Shown here piece by piece: positions 1 to 7,361 of a stretch of 14,791 bases of DNA (position 1 is its first letter; every line of letters starts with the position of its first letter). Origin of the DNA: Verrucomicrobiales bacterium (GTDB lineage Bacteria; Verrucomicrobiota; Verrucomicrobiia; Limisphaerales; UBA1100); the NCBI GenBank assembly GCA_011523245.1, contig WTHG01000458.1:1-14791 (forward strand), given 5' to 3'. The notes beneath the pieces were generated by a model that was not told the origin of the DNA, made no database searches, and saw only the letters and a list, made by a program, of their open reading frames with translations. Made by a program: the position numbers and the translations under genes.

Positions 1-759
1 GCCACCGTCATTGCACCGGAACGGGCACCGCTATTGATTCAATCACTCGATCAACGCCTCGAAGCCATTCGCGCTCTGGGCGTGGACGCCACCTTGATCC
101 TCCCTTTTGATGAAGCCATGAGTCAAATCCCGGCCGAAGCCTTCATTCAGGGTTTAGCTGTCGATCTCGGCCGAATCAGCTCCATTTGTGTCGGCGCCCA
201 ATTCGCATTTGGCCAGGGACGAAAAGGAAATGTGAAGTTACTGCATCAACTCGGACAGGAACTCCATTTTGTCGCACACGGTACGGCCAGTGTGGCGTTA
301 GATGGGGAGACGGTGAGCAGTACGCGAATTCGCCAGGCGATCGCCGGCGGGCAATTGGATCTGGCTGGACAGATGCTCGGGCGGGAGTACGCCCTGGCGG
401 GCAAAGTCATCCGCGGCGATCAACGCGGACGGGAACTGGGTTTCCCCACTGCAAACCTCGAAATCACCGGCCGTTGCACGCCGCCTAATGGCGTGTATGC
501 CGCGCATGCGGAGGTGGATGGCGAACCTTACCGTGCTGCGGTGAATATTGGTCTACGGCCCACGTTAAAAGACCCGGAGCCCGCCCTCCATGTGGAGGCG
601 CATTTGCTGGATTTCGAAGGGGAGATTTATGACCGAGTCTGCAAGCTCACTTTTGTCGGCAAATTGCGAGAGGAACAATCCTTTGATTCGCTGGACGCAT
701 TGCGGGCGCAGATTGAAAAAGATGTGGTTCAGGCACGATATCTCTTCACCCAGCTTTAA
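1..759 (+). CDS. ribF: Bifunctional riboflavin kinase / FAD synthetase RibF, 5'-truncated by the window edge
   Basis: RibF phosphorylates riboflavin to FMN and adenylylates FMN to FAD in the cytoplasm. The reading frame is open from base 1, so the true start lies upstream; 252 residues are visible. About 60 N-terminal residues, including the GNFDGVHxGH nucleotide-binding motif, would be expected outside the window. Visible residues 1-110 are the end of the FAD synthetase domain: VGAQFAFGQGRKGN at 64-77 and the SSTRIR motif at 106-111. The riboflavin kinase domain follows, with GRELGFPTANL at 143-153, GVYA near 164 and NIGLRPT at 182-188, and a typical C-terminal FVGKLREEQSF segment. A TTG at 34 is in frame but lies inside the domain and is not a credible start. 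The gene is followed after 20 bases by the Spx-like gene. Identity is nearly certain; only the 5' end is missing. Confidence 0.96.
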   Translation, partial: ATVIAPERAPLLIQSLDQRLEAIRALGVDATLILPFDEAMSQIPAEAFIQGLAVDLGRISSICVGAQFAFGQGRKGNVKLLHQLGQELHFVAHGTASVALDGETVSSTRIRQAIAGGQLDLAGQMLGREYALAGKVIRGDQRGRELGFPTANLEITGRCTPPNGVYAAHAEVDGEPYRAAVNIGLRPTLKDPEPALHVEAHLLDFEGEIYDRVCKLTFVGKLREEQSFDSLDALRAQIEKDVVQARYLFTQL

Positions 760-760
760 T

Positions 761-780
761 AGGGAGCTATGCTCTCCCCA
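761..780 (+). promoter_or_regulatory. Shine-Dalgarno sequence inside a small hairpin ahead of the Spx-like gene
   Basis: AGGGAG at 761-766 is the only good Shine-Dalgarno match near the 780 start, at a long spacing of 13 bases. GAGC at 764-767 pairs with GCTC at 771-774 across a three-base loop, extended by a G-T and a G-C pair. Folding would therefore hide the ribosome binding site. The stem is short, so a regulatory role is only a possibility. Confidence 0.35.
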
Positions 781-1142
781 TGCCCACCACCAAGGTCTAC
801 GAGTACAAAGGCTGCAGCACCTGTCGCAAAGCGCTGAAATGGTTGGACGCACAGGGGATACAGTACAAGGCCATCCCCGTGCGAGAGACACCGCCGAACA
901 AGACTGAATTACGGCGCGTGCTGAAGGCCAATGAAGGTGATATTCGGAAACTCTTCAATACTTCCGGCGGTGATTATAAAAAGCTAAACCTGAAGGAAAA
1001 TCTCCCGTCACTTAGTGAAGCGCAGGCCATTGATATCCTTAACACCAATGGCAACCTCGTGAAGCGGCCTTTTGTGGTCAATAAATCCGGCGGTCTCACC
1101 GGCTTCAAAGAGGATGTCTGGCAGAAATTTTTCGGCCTTTAG
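780..1142 (+). CDS. Spx/ArsC (YffB)-family thioredoxin-fold protein
   Basis: This 120-residue protein has the length and pattern of the ArsC/Spx/YffB family (COG1393). The N-terminal strand is followed by CSTC at residues 12-15 and the helix RKALKWL. KRPFVV at 95-100 matches the conserved Arg-Pro segment near the active-site cysteine, and a C-terminal GF(x)EDVW segment closes the domain. The family contains glutathione- or thioredoxin-linked arsenate reductases, the RNA-polymerase-binding regulator Spx, and many members of unknown function. No arsenic-resistance gene (arsB, arsR, acr3) is nearby, so arsenate detoxification is not supported by context. A CXXC pair fits either a redox switch or a reductase. 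It sits between ribF and the Bat operon and could be read from the same transcript. The family call is firm; the exact role is open. Confidence 0.85.
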   Translation: MPTTKVYEYKGCSTCRKALKWLDAQGIQYKAIPVRETPPNKTELRRVLKANEGDIRKLFNTSGGDYKKLNLKENLPSLSEAQAIDILNTNGNLVKRPFVVNKSGGLTGFKEDVWQKFFGL

Positions 1143-1172
1143 CCCTGCGCCTTCTGCCGTTACCCTCCCGAC

Positions 1173-2165
1173 ATGAATCGGGACGAAATCGAGGCGGCTA
1201 ATCAACGGGTCATTGAGGCAGGCGCATTTGTTCAGCCCTTGTTGAGCGAAGCGGGCAAGGTGATTGTCGGCCAATCCTACCTCATGGAACGGCTGGTGAT
1301 CAGTCTACTGGCCAACGGCCATGTACTGCTCGAGGGCGTACCCGGGCTAGCCAAGACGCTGGCGATCAAGACGCTGGCCGACACGCTGAACGCCAATTTC
1401 TCCCGCATCCAGTTTACGCCGGACATGCTGCCGGCCGACGTGACCGGCACACAGATTTACAATCCGCAATCCGGCGAGTTCACCACACGCCAGGGGCCGG
1501 TGTTTGCCAATCTAGTATTGGCCGATGAAATTAACCGCGCTCCGGCCAAGGTTCAAAGCGCCCTGCTTGAAGCCATGCAGGAAAAACAGGTGACCATCGG
1601 CGCCACCACCTATCCGCTACCCTCGCCCTTTCTTGTGTTGGCCACGGAAAACCCCATTGAGCAGGAAGGCACGTATCCTCTGCCCGAGGCGCAGGTGGAT
1701 CGTTTCATGCTCAAGGTAGTGATCAGCTATCCCGAGCGCGACGAGGAACGCCGCATTTTGGATGACTGGGCCAAGACGGAAAATTTGCCTGCCGCCTCCC
1801 AAGTGGTGAAGACCGAGCAGATTCTCACTGCGCGCCAAGTGGTTGATACCATTTATGTGGATGATAAGGTGAAAGATTACATCGTGGACCTCGTGTGCGC
1901 TACACGTGATCCAGGCAAATACAAGATCCCCGCCGAAGGTCTCATCGAGCTGGGCGCCTCGCCACGCGCGACCATTTTCCTCACGCTCGCCGCCAAATCT
2001 CACGCCTTCGTGCAGGGCCGAGGTTATGTAACGCCGCAGGATGTGAAGAGCATCGCCATGGATGTACTACGCCATCGCGTGCATGTGTCCTACGAAGCCG
2101 AGGCGGAGGAGAAAAATAGCGAACAGATCGTGCAATTGCTGCTCGACCACCTGCCCGTGCCCTAG
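1173..2165 (+). CDS. moxR: MoxR-family AAA+ ATPase
   Basis: MoxR ATPases are cytoplasmic chaperone-like AAA+ proteins that mature or load metal into partner complexes containing VWA domains. This 330-residue protein has full family length. The Walker A motif GVPGLAKT is at residues 55-62 and Walker B VLADEINR at 115-122 (Asp118, Glu119). Sensor 1 ATENPIEQEGTYPL is at 157-170, and GASPRA at 261-266 provides the sensor 2 arginine. The lid domain fills the C-terminus. All catalytic residues are present, so it should be active. No Shine-Dalgarno is visible before ATG 1173; the start codon lies in the loop of a short inverted repeat (CCCGA 1167-1171, TCGGG 1178-1182). It is followed after 3 bases by the DUF58 gene, the usual order in Bat operons, so its partners are probably the VWA proteins encoded downstream. 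Confidence 0.95.
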   Translation: MNRDEIEAANQRVIEAGAFVQPLLSEAGKVIVGQSYLMERLVISLLANGHVLLEGVPGLAKTLAIKTLADTLNANFSRIQFTPDMLPADVTGTQIYNPQSGEFTTRQGPVFANLVLADEINRAPAKVQSALLEAMQEKQVTIGATTYPLPSPFLVLATENPIEQEGTYPLPEAQVDRFMLKVVISYPERDEERRILDDWAKTENLPAASQVVKTEQILTARQVVDTIYVDDKVKDYIVDLVCATRDPGKYKIPAEGLIELGASPRATIFLTLAAKSHAFVQGRGYVTPQDVKSIAMDVLRHRVHVSYEAEAEEKNSEQIVQLLLDHLPVP

Positions 2166-2168
2166 CCC

Positions 2169-3053
2169 ATGAACCTGCCCGAACTTCAGGCTCAAGTGCG
2201 ACAGATCGAAATCCGCACCCGCCGGCTGGTCAGCGATTTGATGATCGGCCAGTACCAGAGTGTCTTCAAGGGTCAGGGCATGGACTTCGATGACATTCGG
2301 GAATATCAACCGGGCGACGAGGTGCGCCACATCGACTGGAACGTCACCGCCCGCCTGAACCAGCCGTTTATCAAACAGTACGTTGAGGAACGCGAACTTA
2401 CCGTCATGCTCGTGGTCGACCTGAGCGCCTCGGGCACCTTTGGCAGCGGCCGCCAAACCAAGCGCGAACTGGCCGCCGAAGTCGGTGCCGTGCTCGCCTT
2501 TGCCGCCCAACGCAATAACGACAAGGTGGGCCTCACGCTCTTTACCGAGCGTGTGGAAAAATACGTCGCCCCCGCCAAGGGCAACCGGCATGTACTGCGC
2601 GTGGTGCGGGATATACTCGGGCACACTCCGAACCATCGCGGCGGCGACCTGCGCCATGCCTTACAACATTTGCAGAAATCGTTCCGCCGCCGTTCAGTAA
2701 TGGTTTTACTTTCCGATTTTCTGGATCCGCTCCCCATCTCCACGCTGCAACAGGCCCAACGACGACACGATGTGGTGGCCATTCAGATCATCGATCCGCA
2801 TGAAGAACAATTGCCCGCACTCGGCCGGATGACGATGGAGGATGCCGAAACCGGCGAGGTCGGCGAAGTAACCCTGCGCAACGAAGAGGACCTCGACGCC
2901 TTCTTCCGCCACCGCGCCGAGGCGCAGGAGGAATTGGAACAGCAATTCAACGGGCTCGGAATCGATCACATTCGCGTGCGCACTAGTGAACCGTTTGTGC
3001 CGGAGCTGGGACGATTTTTCCGCACCCGCCTGGAACGGCAACGCCGCACATGA
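2169..3053 (+). CDS. DUF58 domain protein of the Bat operon
   Basis: DUF58 proteins are the constant neighbours of MoxR ATPases and carry a VWA-like fold. This one is 294 residues, has no membrane segment, and is probably cytoplasmic or peripherally attached. The family signature REYQPGDEVRHIDWNVTAR is at residues 44-62. A MIDAS-like metal site reads D84-x-S86-x-S88 (VDLSAS), and the later acidic position is D183 in LLSDF. It is the short Bat-type form, unlike the longer DUF58 proteins with N-terminal membrane helices found beside TgpA. It starts 3 bases after moxR without a clear ribosome binding site. Its stop overlaps the next start in ATGA, which suggests coupled translation. The molecular function is not established; an adaptor between MoxR and the membrane VWA proteins is a reasonable inference. 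Confidence 0.93.
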   Translation: MNLPELQAQVRQIEIRTRRLVSDLMIGQYQSVFKGQGMDFDDIREYQPGDEVRHIDWNVTARLNQPFIKQYVEERELTVMLVVDLSASGTFGSGRQTKRELAAEVGAVLAFAAQRNNDKVGLTLFTERVEKYVAPAKGNRHVLRVVRDILGHTPNHRGGDLRHALQHLQKSFRRRSVMVLLSDFLDPLPISTLQQAQRRHDVVAIQIIDPHEEQLPALGRMTMEDAETGEVGEVTLRNEEDLDAFFRHRAEAQEELEQQFNGLGIDHIRVRTSEPFVPELGRFFRTRLERQRRT

Positions 3054-3592
3054 ACGACGACACCAACCAGCTTGACCTGCTCGATATCAAACCGCCGCTG
3101 GAGCTGGATCCCGGCGATGGCACAGGCCCGTTGTGGTGGGTACTGGCAGTGCTACTAATCGCTGGTGCCGCCCTGCTCTGGTGGGCGTTCCGTCGTCCGG
3201 TCAAACCGCCCTCCCCGCCGTCGCCCGATGCCGTGGCCCAGCGCAAACTCCGCGAAGCTTGGGCGCTGCTCGGCACCCCCGCGCTCTTTGCCGAAGCTGT
3301 GGCCGATGTCCTGCGCGTGTACCTAGAGGAACGCTTCAAGTCCCACGCCCCCGAACGTACTACCGAGGAGTTCCTTAACGAACTGCAACAAATGCCGCAG
3401 ATGACCAGCGAACAAAAAGAGTTGCTCGGGCAATTCCTGAAGTTCTGCGACTTTCCAAAATTTGCCCAACTCGATCCCTCTGAGGAGGAATGCCGACGGC
3501 TGCACGGCATCGCTGTAAAGCTGGTGCAGGAAACAGCCCCGGCCCGGCCCGGCAGTGCGCCGCCACAAATCGTGCCCCCGAAAATCAACTGA
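3050..3592 (+). CDS. DUF4381-type single-pass membrane protein
   Basis: This 180-residue protein has a short acidic N-terminus, one membrane helix at about residues 28-47 ending in FRRP, a proline-rich linker (52-60) and a helical C-terminal domain (62-160). By the positive-inside rule the helical domain faces the cytoplasm. The APERTTEEFL and LLGQFLKFCDFPKF segments match DUF4381 proteins, which sit between DUF58 and batA in many Bat operons. The same helical pattern recurs at the C-terminus of BatD in this operon (near residues 485-546 there). It overlaps DUF58 by 4 bases and batA by 1 base. The function is unknown; an assembly or docking subunit of the Bat complex is the simplest reading. 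The family assignment rests on pattern recognition and position, not on a search. Confidence 0.8.
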   Translation: MNDDTNQLDLLDIKPPLELDPGDGTGPLWWVLAVLLIAGAALLWWAFRRPVKPPSPPSPDAVAQRKLREAWALLGTPALFAEAVADVLRVYLEERFKSHAPERTTEEFLNELQQMPQMTSEQKELLGQFLKFCDFPKFAQLDPSEEECRRLHGIAVKLVQETAPARPGSAPPQIVPPKIN

Positions 3593-4596
3593 TGGATACC
3601 TTCACCTTTGCCGATCCCGCCTGGCTGTGGTTGCTCTTGCTGCTGCCATTAGCCGGCTGGCTCAAGGGTGCCACCGGCACGCCGCCGGCCGTGGTGTATT
3701 CCTCTCTGTCACTGGTGCGTCAGCTTCAAAAAATTGCCCCGCAAAAAGCCGGCCGCCTATTGTGGCTGCTGCGCTGGCTGGCATTGATCGTCTTCATCCT
3801 TGCCCTAGCCCGGCCGCAATGGGGCGAAGGCAAACAACGCATCCGCGCCAGCGGTATTGATATTGTGGTGTCCATGGACCTCAGCGACAGCATGCTTGCC
3901 GAGGATTTTCAACGCTTCGGGCGCGACGCCAACCGTCTGGATGTAAGCAAGGATGTGCTTGAGGAATTTATCAAGGGCCGGCCCAGCGATCGCATCGGGC
4001 TCATCGCATTTTCTGGCAAGGCCTATATCGCCAGTCCGCCCACGCTCAACCACGCGTTTCTGCTCGAGAACCTCGACCGCTTCACTACCGACACCGTGCC
4101 CGAGGAAGGCACCGCCATCGGCTCGGGTATCAGCGCGGCAATCAATCGCCTTCGCGAGATCAAGGATTCTAAGAGCCGCATTGTCATTCTCATGACGGAT
4201 GGCGAGGAAAACACCGGCAAGATTAAGGGCCACGAAGCCGCCACCGCCGCCGCCGCCATGGGCGTGAAAATCTACACCATCGGTATCGGCAAAGACGGCA
4301 CCATGCTCTACCTGCCCGACCAGTTCGGCTTCAAACGCCCCGTGCAGCTGGTGGGTATTGATGAAGATAGCCTGCGCGAGATTGCCGACAAAACCGGCGG
4401 CAAATATTTCCGCGCCGAAAGCGCCGATGCTCTGCGCGCCGTGTATAAGGAAATCGATTTACTGGAAAAAACTGAGCGCGAAGAACAACGCTTCCTCCAA
4501 TACCACGACCTCTTCCGTACTTTTCTCGGCGTGGCGCTGGCGTTGTTGGTGCTGGACCTCGTTTTGAATTATACTTTGTTAAGGAAACTACCATGA
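3592..4596 (+). CDS. batA: BatA: membrane-anchored VWA domain protein
   Basis: BatA is one of two VWA proteins of the Bat complex, named for aerotolerance in Bacteroides. The 334-residue protein has N-terminal membrane helices at about 7-25 and 56-74, a VWA domain at about 88-290, and a C-terminal helix at about 309-329. The MIDAS is complete: D96-x-S98-x-S100 (MDLSDSM), T174 in EEGT, and D203 in MTDGEEN. With RR and K residues on the inner side of helix 2, the VWA domain is predicted periplasmic. ATG 3592 was chosen because it overlaps the preceding stop (TGATG) and begins the typical F-x-x-PxWLWLL sequence. An in-frame ATG at 3490 would add 34 low-complexity residues read out of frame through the neighbouring gene. 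Its stop overlaps the next start by 4 bases. Confidence 0.95.
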   Translation: MDTFTFADPAWLWLLLLLPLAGWLKGATGTPPAVVYSSLSLVRQLQKIAPQKAGRLLWLLRWLALIVFILALARPQWGEGKQRIRASGIDIVVSMDLSDSMLAEDFQRFGRDANRLDVSKDVLEEFIKGRPSDRIGLIAFSGKAYIASPPTLNHAFLLENLDRFTTDTVPEEGTAIGSGISAAINRLREIKDSKSRIVILMTDGEENTGKIKGHEAATAAAAMGVKIYTIGIGKDGTMLYLPDQFGFKRPVQLVGIDEDSLREIADKTGGKYFRAESADALRAVYKEIDLLEKTEREEQRFLQYHDLFRTFLGVALALLVLDLVLNYTLLRKLP

Positions 4597-7361
4597 ACTG
4601 GGGCTACCCCGGCTACATAACCTTGGGCATCCTGCTGGCGCTGCTTGTGCTCGGCGGCAGCATCGCCATGTGGCTCCATCGCGAGCGCGTACTGGCGCTA
4701 TTCGTGAGTAAAAACCGCGTGCAGGAACTCACCGCCTCAATGCCAAACTGGGAATACTGGATCCGCACCGGCCTGATCATGGGCGCCGTGATCCTTGGTT
4801 GCCTCGCTCTAGCCTCTCCGCGCTGGGGATATGTGCTGGAAAAATCTAACGCCAACTCGCTGGACGTCCTCATTGCAGTCGACACCTCACGCAGCATGCT
4901 TGCCGACGACCTCGTTCCTTCCCGCATGAAACGTACCCAGCTCGCGATCCAGGAACTTCTCAAGCTCGGCGAAGGCGACCGTTTTGGCCTCATTCCCTTT
5001 GCCGGATCCGCCTTCCTCCAATGCCCCCTTACCGTCGATCAGGAAGCCCTGCGCCAACACGTCAATCTCGTAAACGTTGATCTCATCCCTGAAGGCGGCA
5101 CCAATCTCGGCGACGCCATTGATGCCGCTATGGAAGCCTTTGAGGATCATGAGCAAGACAGCCACAAAGTGCTTTTGCTATTTTCCGACGGGGAAGATCA
5201 CGATGAAAATGCGGTAGCTAAGGCGGAGGAAGCAGCCCAAAACGGCCTGCGCATTTTCACCATTGGTGCCGGCACGCCCGATGGGGAATTGATCCCCGTC
5301 AATTACTGCCCGGCCTGCGATTCCTCCAACCGGCCGGATCGATCGCGTTGCCGGGTTTGCAATGCCTTCCTCACGCCCAATAAGGAATTCATTCGGGATG
5401 AAAACGGCAACGCTGTTCGCAGCCGACTCAATGAATCCATGCTGGAGGAATTGGCAGAAACCACGGGCGGCTTTTACCTTCGCCTCGAAGGCGCGCAAAC
5501 TATGGAGGTGCTTTACAAAAATGGACTCGCGCCGCTGCCAAAATCGGAGAATACTAGCACCATGGTGCGACGCCAACGAGAGCGTTATCAATGGCCCTTA
5601 GCGGGAGCCGTCGGGCTCTTGTTGCTGGAGATGTTGTGGCCCATGGGCCGACGACGGCGGCCGGCACCCGCCATCGCGATCATCCTAGCCCTGCTGCTAC
5701 CTTTTTCAGTGGAAGCCGCCACCCTCAATCAGGCCGCCAAGCAATATCAACAGGGCGAATTTGCCTTGGCACTTCAGGAGTACGAGGAGTTGCTGCGCCA
5801 TGATCCGGGTAATCCCAAGCTTCATTACAATGCTGGCGCAGCCGCTTATCAGGCCGGGAAACACAATGAGGCGGCCAAGCACTTTCGCAGTGCTTTGCGC
5901 ACGCCGGATTTGAAACTCCAGCATCGCGCCTTTTACAATCTGGGCAACACACGCTTTCAACTGGGTGCGGCCATGAAAAATCCGGAGGATCAAATCCCGG
6001 TTTGGGAGGAGGCCGCCGATCACTTTGAAGCCGCCGCCCAATTGAACCCACAGGACCCCGGTGCCCAGCGCAATCTCAAATTTGTCCGCCACAAAATCGA
6101 TGAGGCCAAACGCAAGCTGGAACAGCTTTCCGACGAGGTACCACTCGATGGCATCACACGATTCAAACAGGACGACGAGAAGGAATACACCCTGCGCGTC
6201 TGGCCGCCAGATCGTGAGCAAATCCCTGAGCGCCCCTACTGGCGGATGTTTGCCCTAGATCATTACGCCCATGGCGTCGCCAAAGTCTCCGATTCTCTTC
6301 GGGCCCAAGCCAAGGCCTTGCCCTCGGCCGAATATGGCGGCCGCCCACCAGCCGAGCCCGTGCTCTCCGGCACGTGGCGGTTTCGCTTCGAGCCGCTCTT
6401 TAGCGAATTCCTGCCTATGAATGGCCCGTTCGCCAATGCCCAAGTGGAAAACTCATCCTGGCGTTACAACCCTGCGGCCTTTCAGGCACGCCTGCCGGAT
6501 GTGCCCACGCACGCCGTGGAGTACACCCTCATCGACCCCACGGATAATGCCCGCCTCGCCGCCGGTCCGCTCGACGCGCCCTTGCAGCCGGACGCCCAAA
6601 ATGATTTCACCACGCCACGCGAAGACGCCTATCCCTTCACCACCCTACAGCTCAACCTCAGTCCCACGGAGATCAGCCAGCTCCTTGGGGTTTTAGAGAA
6701 AATCACAGGCGACGAGGAACTGCCGTTGGCCGAGCTGAACGAAAAGATCATCACCTGGCTCCACGCGCATCATAAGTACACCCGACAAACGCGCATCCCC
6801 GAGGATGAGCAAAACGATCCGGTCGTTCGCTGGATGCTCACCGAGGAAGCTGGCCATTGCGAATATTTTGCCTATAGCTACACGCTACTTGCGCGGGCAG
6901 CCGGCCATCCGGCCCGCATTGTATGTGGATTTGCCGGCGGCGAGTGGGATGACAAAACGGAAAGCTGGACCAATGAGAAAACCGACGCCCACGCCTGGGC
7001 CGAGGTGTTTGACGGTAACCAGTGGATTCGCGTCGAAGCCACCCCGCCCGAGGAGAACCAAGGCGAAGGCGAAGAACCTGAACAAAATCCAAATAACGGC
7101 CAACAAGGCGACAGCCAAGATCCCAACAACGGCGAAGGCGACCCGAACAATCCCAACAATGAATCCGGCAATCAACAGGGCGACCAACCCACCGATGAAG
7201 ATCGCGACGAGGGCGATCTGCCGCCCGAATTGCTCGAAACGCTCCGCCAAGCCGAACGATTACTCGACGCCCTGAAAACCGACGAGAAACCTCTGAGCGC
7301 CATCGAAGCTGAGAAAGGCCAACCGGGCCCACGCATTCGCCGGCCAAAGAAAGACTGGTAA
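4593..7361 (+). CDS. Composite Bat protein: BatB-like VWA + zinc-ribbon insert + BatC-like TPR + TgpA-like transglutaminase
   Basis: The 922-residue protein reads as three proteins in one. Residues 1-350 are BatB-like: helices at about 8-27 and 58-75, a VWA domain with a complete MIDAS (D97-x-S99-x-S101, T170, D199), and a helix at about 334-349. A second hydrophobic stretch (357-373) follows RRRR at 353-356 and looks like a former signal peptide (LLLPFSVEA), then TPR helices (376-510) typical of BatC. Residues 540-690 resemble the periplasmic part of TgpA (RPYWRMFALDHYAHG; LFSEFLPMNGPF). Residues 695-818 are a transglutaminase-like domain with Cys756 (AGHCEYF) and His800 (DAHAWAEVF); the third position is Glu815 (WIRVEATPP), where TgpA has Asp. 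Positive-inside topology places VWA, TPR and transglutaminase all in the periplasm. AGGA at 4582-4585 gives a good ribosome binding site, unusual in this operon. The frame is unbroken with even codon use. Domain calls are strong; the joint function is inferred. Confidence 0.9.
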   Translation: MNWGYPGYITLGILLALLVLGGSIAMWLHRERVLALFVSKNRVQELTASMPNWEYWIRTGLIMGAVILGCLALASPRWGYVLEKSNANSLDVLIAVDTSRSMLADDLVPSRMKRTQLAIQELLKLGEGDRFGLIPFAGSAFLQCPLTVDQEALRQHVNLVNVDLIPEGGTNLGDAIDAAMEAFEDHEQDSHKVLLLFSDGEDHDENAVAKAEEAAQNGLRIFTIGAGTPDGELIPVNYCPACDSSNRPDRSRCRVCNAFLTPNKEFIRDENGNAVRSRLNESMLEELAETTGGFYLRLEGAQTMEVLYKNGLAPLPKSENTSTMVRRQRERYQWPLAGAVGLLLLEMLWPMGRRRRPAPAIAIILALLLPFSVEAATLNQAAKQYQQGEFALALQEYEELLRHDPGNPKLHYNAGAAAYQAGKHNEAAKHFRSALRTPDLKLQHRAFYNLGNTRFQLGAAMKNPEDQIPVWEEAADHFEAAAQLNPQDPGAQRNLKFVRHKIDEAKRKLEQLSDEVPLDGITRFKQDDEKEYTLRVWPPDREQIPERPYWRMFALDHYAHGVAKVSDSLRAQAKALPSAEYGGRPPAEPVLSGTWRFRFEPLFSEFLPMNGPFANAQVENSSWRYNPAAFQARLPDVPTHAVEYTLIDPTDNARLAAGPLDAPLQPDAQNDFTTPREDAYPFTTLQLNLSPTEISQLLGVLEKITGDEELPLAELNEKIITWLHAHHKYTRQTRIPEDEQNDPVVRWMLTEEAGHCEYFAYSYTLLARAAGHPARIVCGFAGGEWDDKTESWTNEKTDAHAWAEVFDGNQWIRVEATPPEENQGEGEEPEQNPNNGQQGDSQDPNNGEGDPNNPNNESGNQQGDQPTDEDRDEGDLPPELLETLRQAERLLDALKTDEKPLSAIEAEKGQPGPRIRRPKKDW
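5307..5360 (+). other. Zinc-ribbon-like four-cysteine insert within the VWA domain
   Basis: Residues 239-256 of the composite protein read CPAC, ten residues rich in Ser, Arg, Asn and Asp, then CRVC. This is the two-knuckle pattern of a treble-clef or zinc-ribbon finger. It lies between GELIPV and NKEFIRDENGNAV, a point where BatB proteins normally run straight on through a short loop. The insert would project from the VWA domain near its C-terminal helix. Metal binding is inferred from the cysteine spacing only. Confidence 0.65.
5718..6122 (+). other. TPR (BatC-like) segment of the composite protein
   Basis: Residues 376-510 contain repeated TPR helix pairs: AKQYQQGEFALALQEYEELL, HYNAGAAAYQAGKHNEAAKHF, and FYNLGNTRFQLGAA ending in AAQLNPQDPGAQRNL. 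The hydrophobic stretch just before them ends in a signal-peptidase-like SVEA-A site, as expected if an exported TPR protein was fused behind BatB. BatE in the same operon has a similar TPR block. Such repeats usually mediate protein-protein contacts. Confidence 0.8.
6675..7052 (+). other. Transglutaminase-like (TgpA-type) catalytic domain
   Basis: Residues 695-820 of the composite protein carry the papain-fold core: Cys756 in EEAGHCEYFAYS, the helix LLARAAGHPARIVCGF, GGEW at 782-785, and His800 in TDAHAWAEVF. Glu815 stands in VEATPP at the place of the usual triad Asp (VDPTP). It most resembles the domain of TgpA, the MoxR/DUF58-linked membrane transglutaminase. The Cys-His pair suggests an active peptidase or transferase; the substrate is unknown. 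Confidence 0.85.
7053..7202 (+). repeat. Low-complexity Asn/Gly/Gln/acidic linker with imperfect decapeptide repeats
   Basis: Residues 821-870 of the composite protein are almost all Glu, Asp, Asn, Gln, Gly and Pro. Imperfect units of about ten residues recur (NPNNGQQGD, DPNNGEGD, NPNNESGNQQGD), matching repeated AAC/AAT and GGCGA runs in the DNA. The stretch is acidic, probably disordered, and separates the transglutaminase domain from a short charged helical C-terminus (875-922). Such tracts are prone to length variation between strains. Confidence 0.75.

Noticed and set aside
780..1142. Arsenate resistance gene
   Set aside because: The fold family fits, but no arsenic transporter or ArsR regulator is present and the family includes many non-arsenical members.
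1167..1182. Inverted repeat around the moxR start codon as a regulatory hairpin
   Set aside because: The arms are only five bases with a six-base loop, and half of it is coding sequence; chance is the simpler explanation.
2067..2657. 196-residue minus-strand open frame across moxR and DUF58
   Set aside because: It spans two clearly coding plus-strand genes and has no family resemblance; it is a GC-driven shadow.
3490..3591. In-frame ATG 34 codons upstream of batA
   Set aside because: The extension overlaps the DUF4381 gene in another frame and encodes a Pro/Arg-rich stretch unlike BatA. ATG 3592 overlaps the preceding stop and starts the typical BatA N-terminus.
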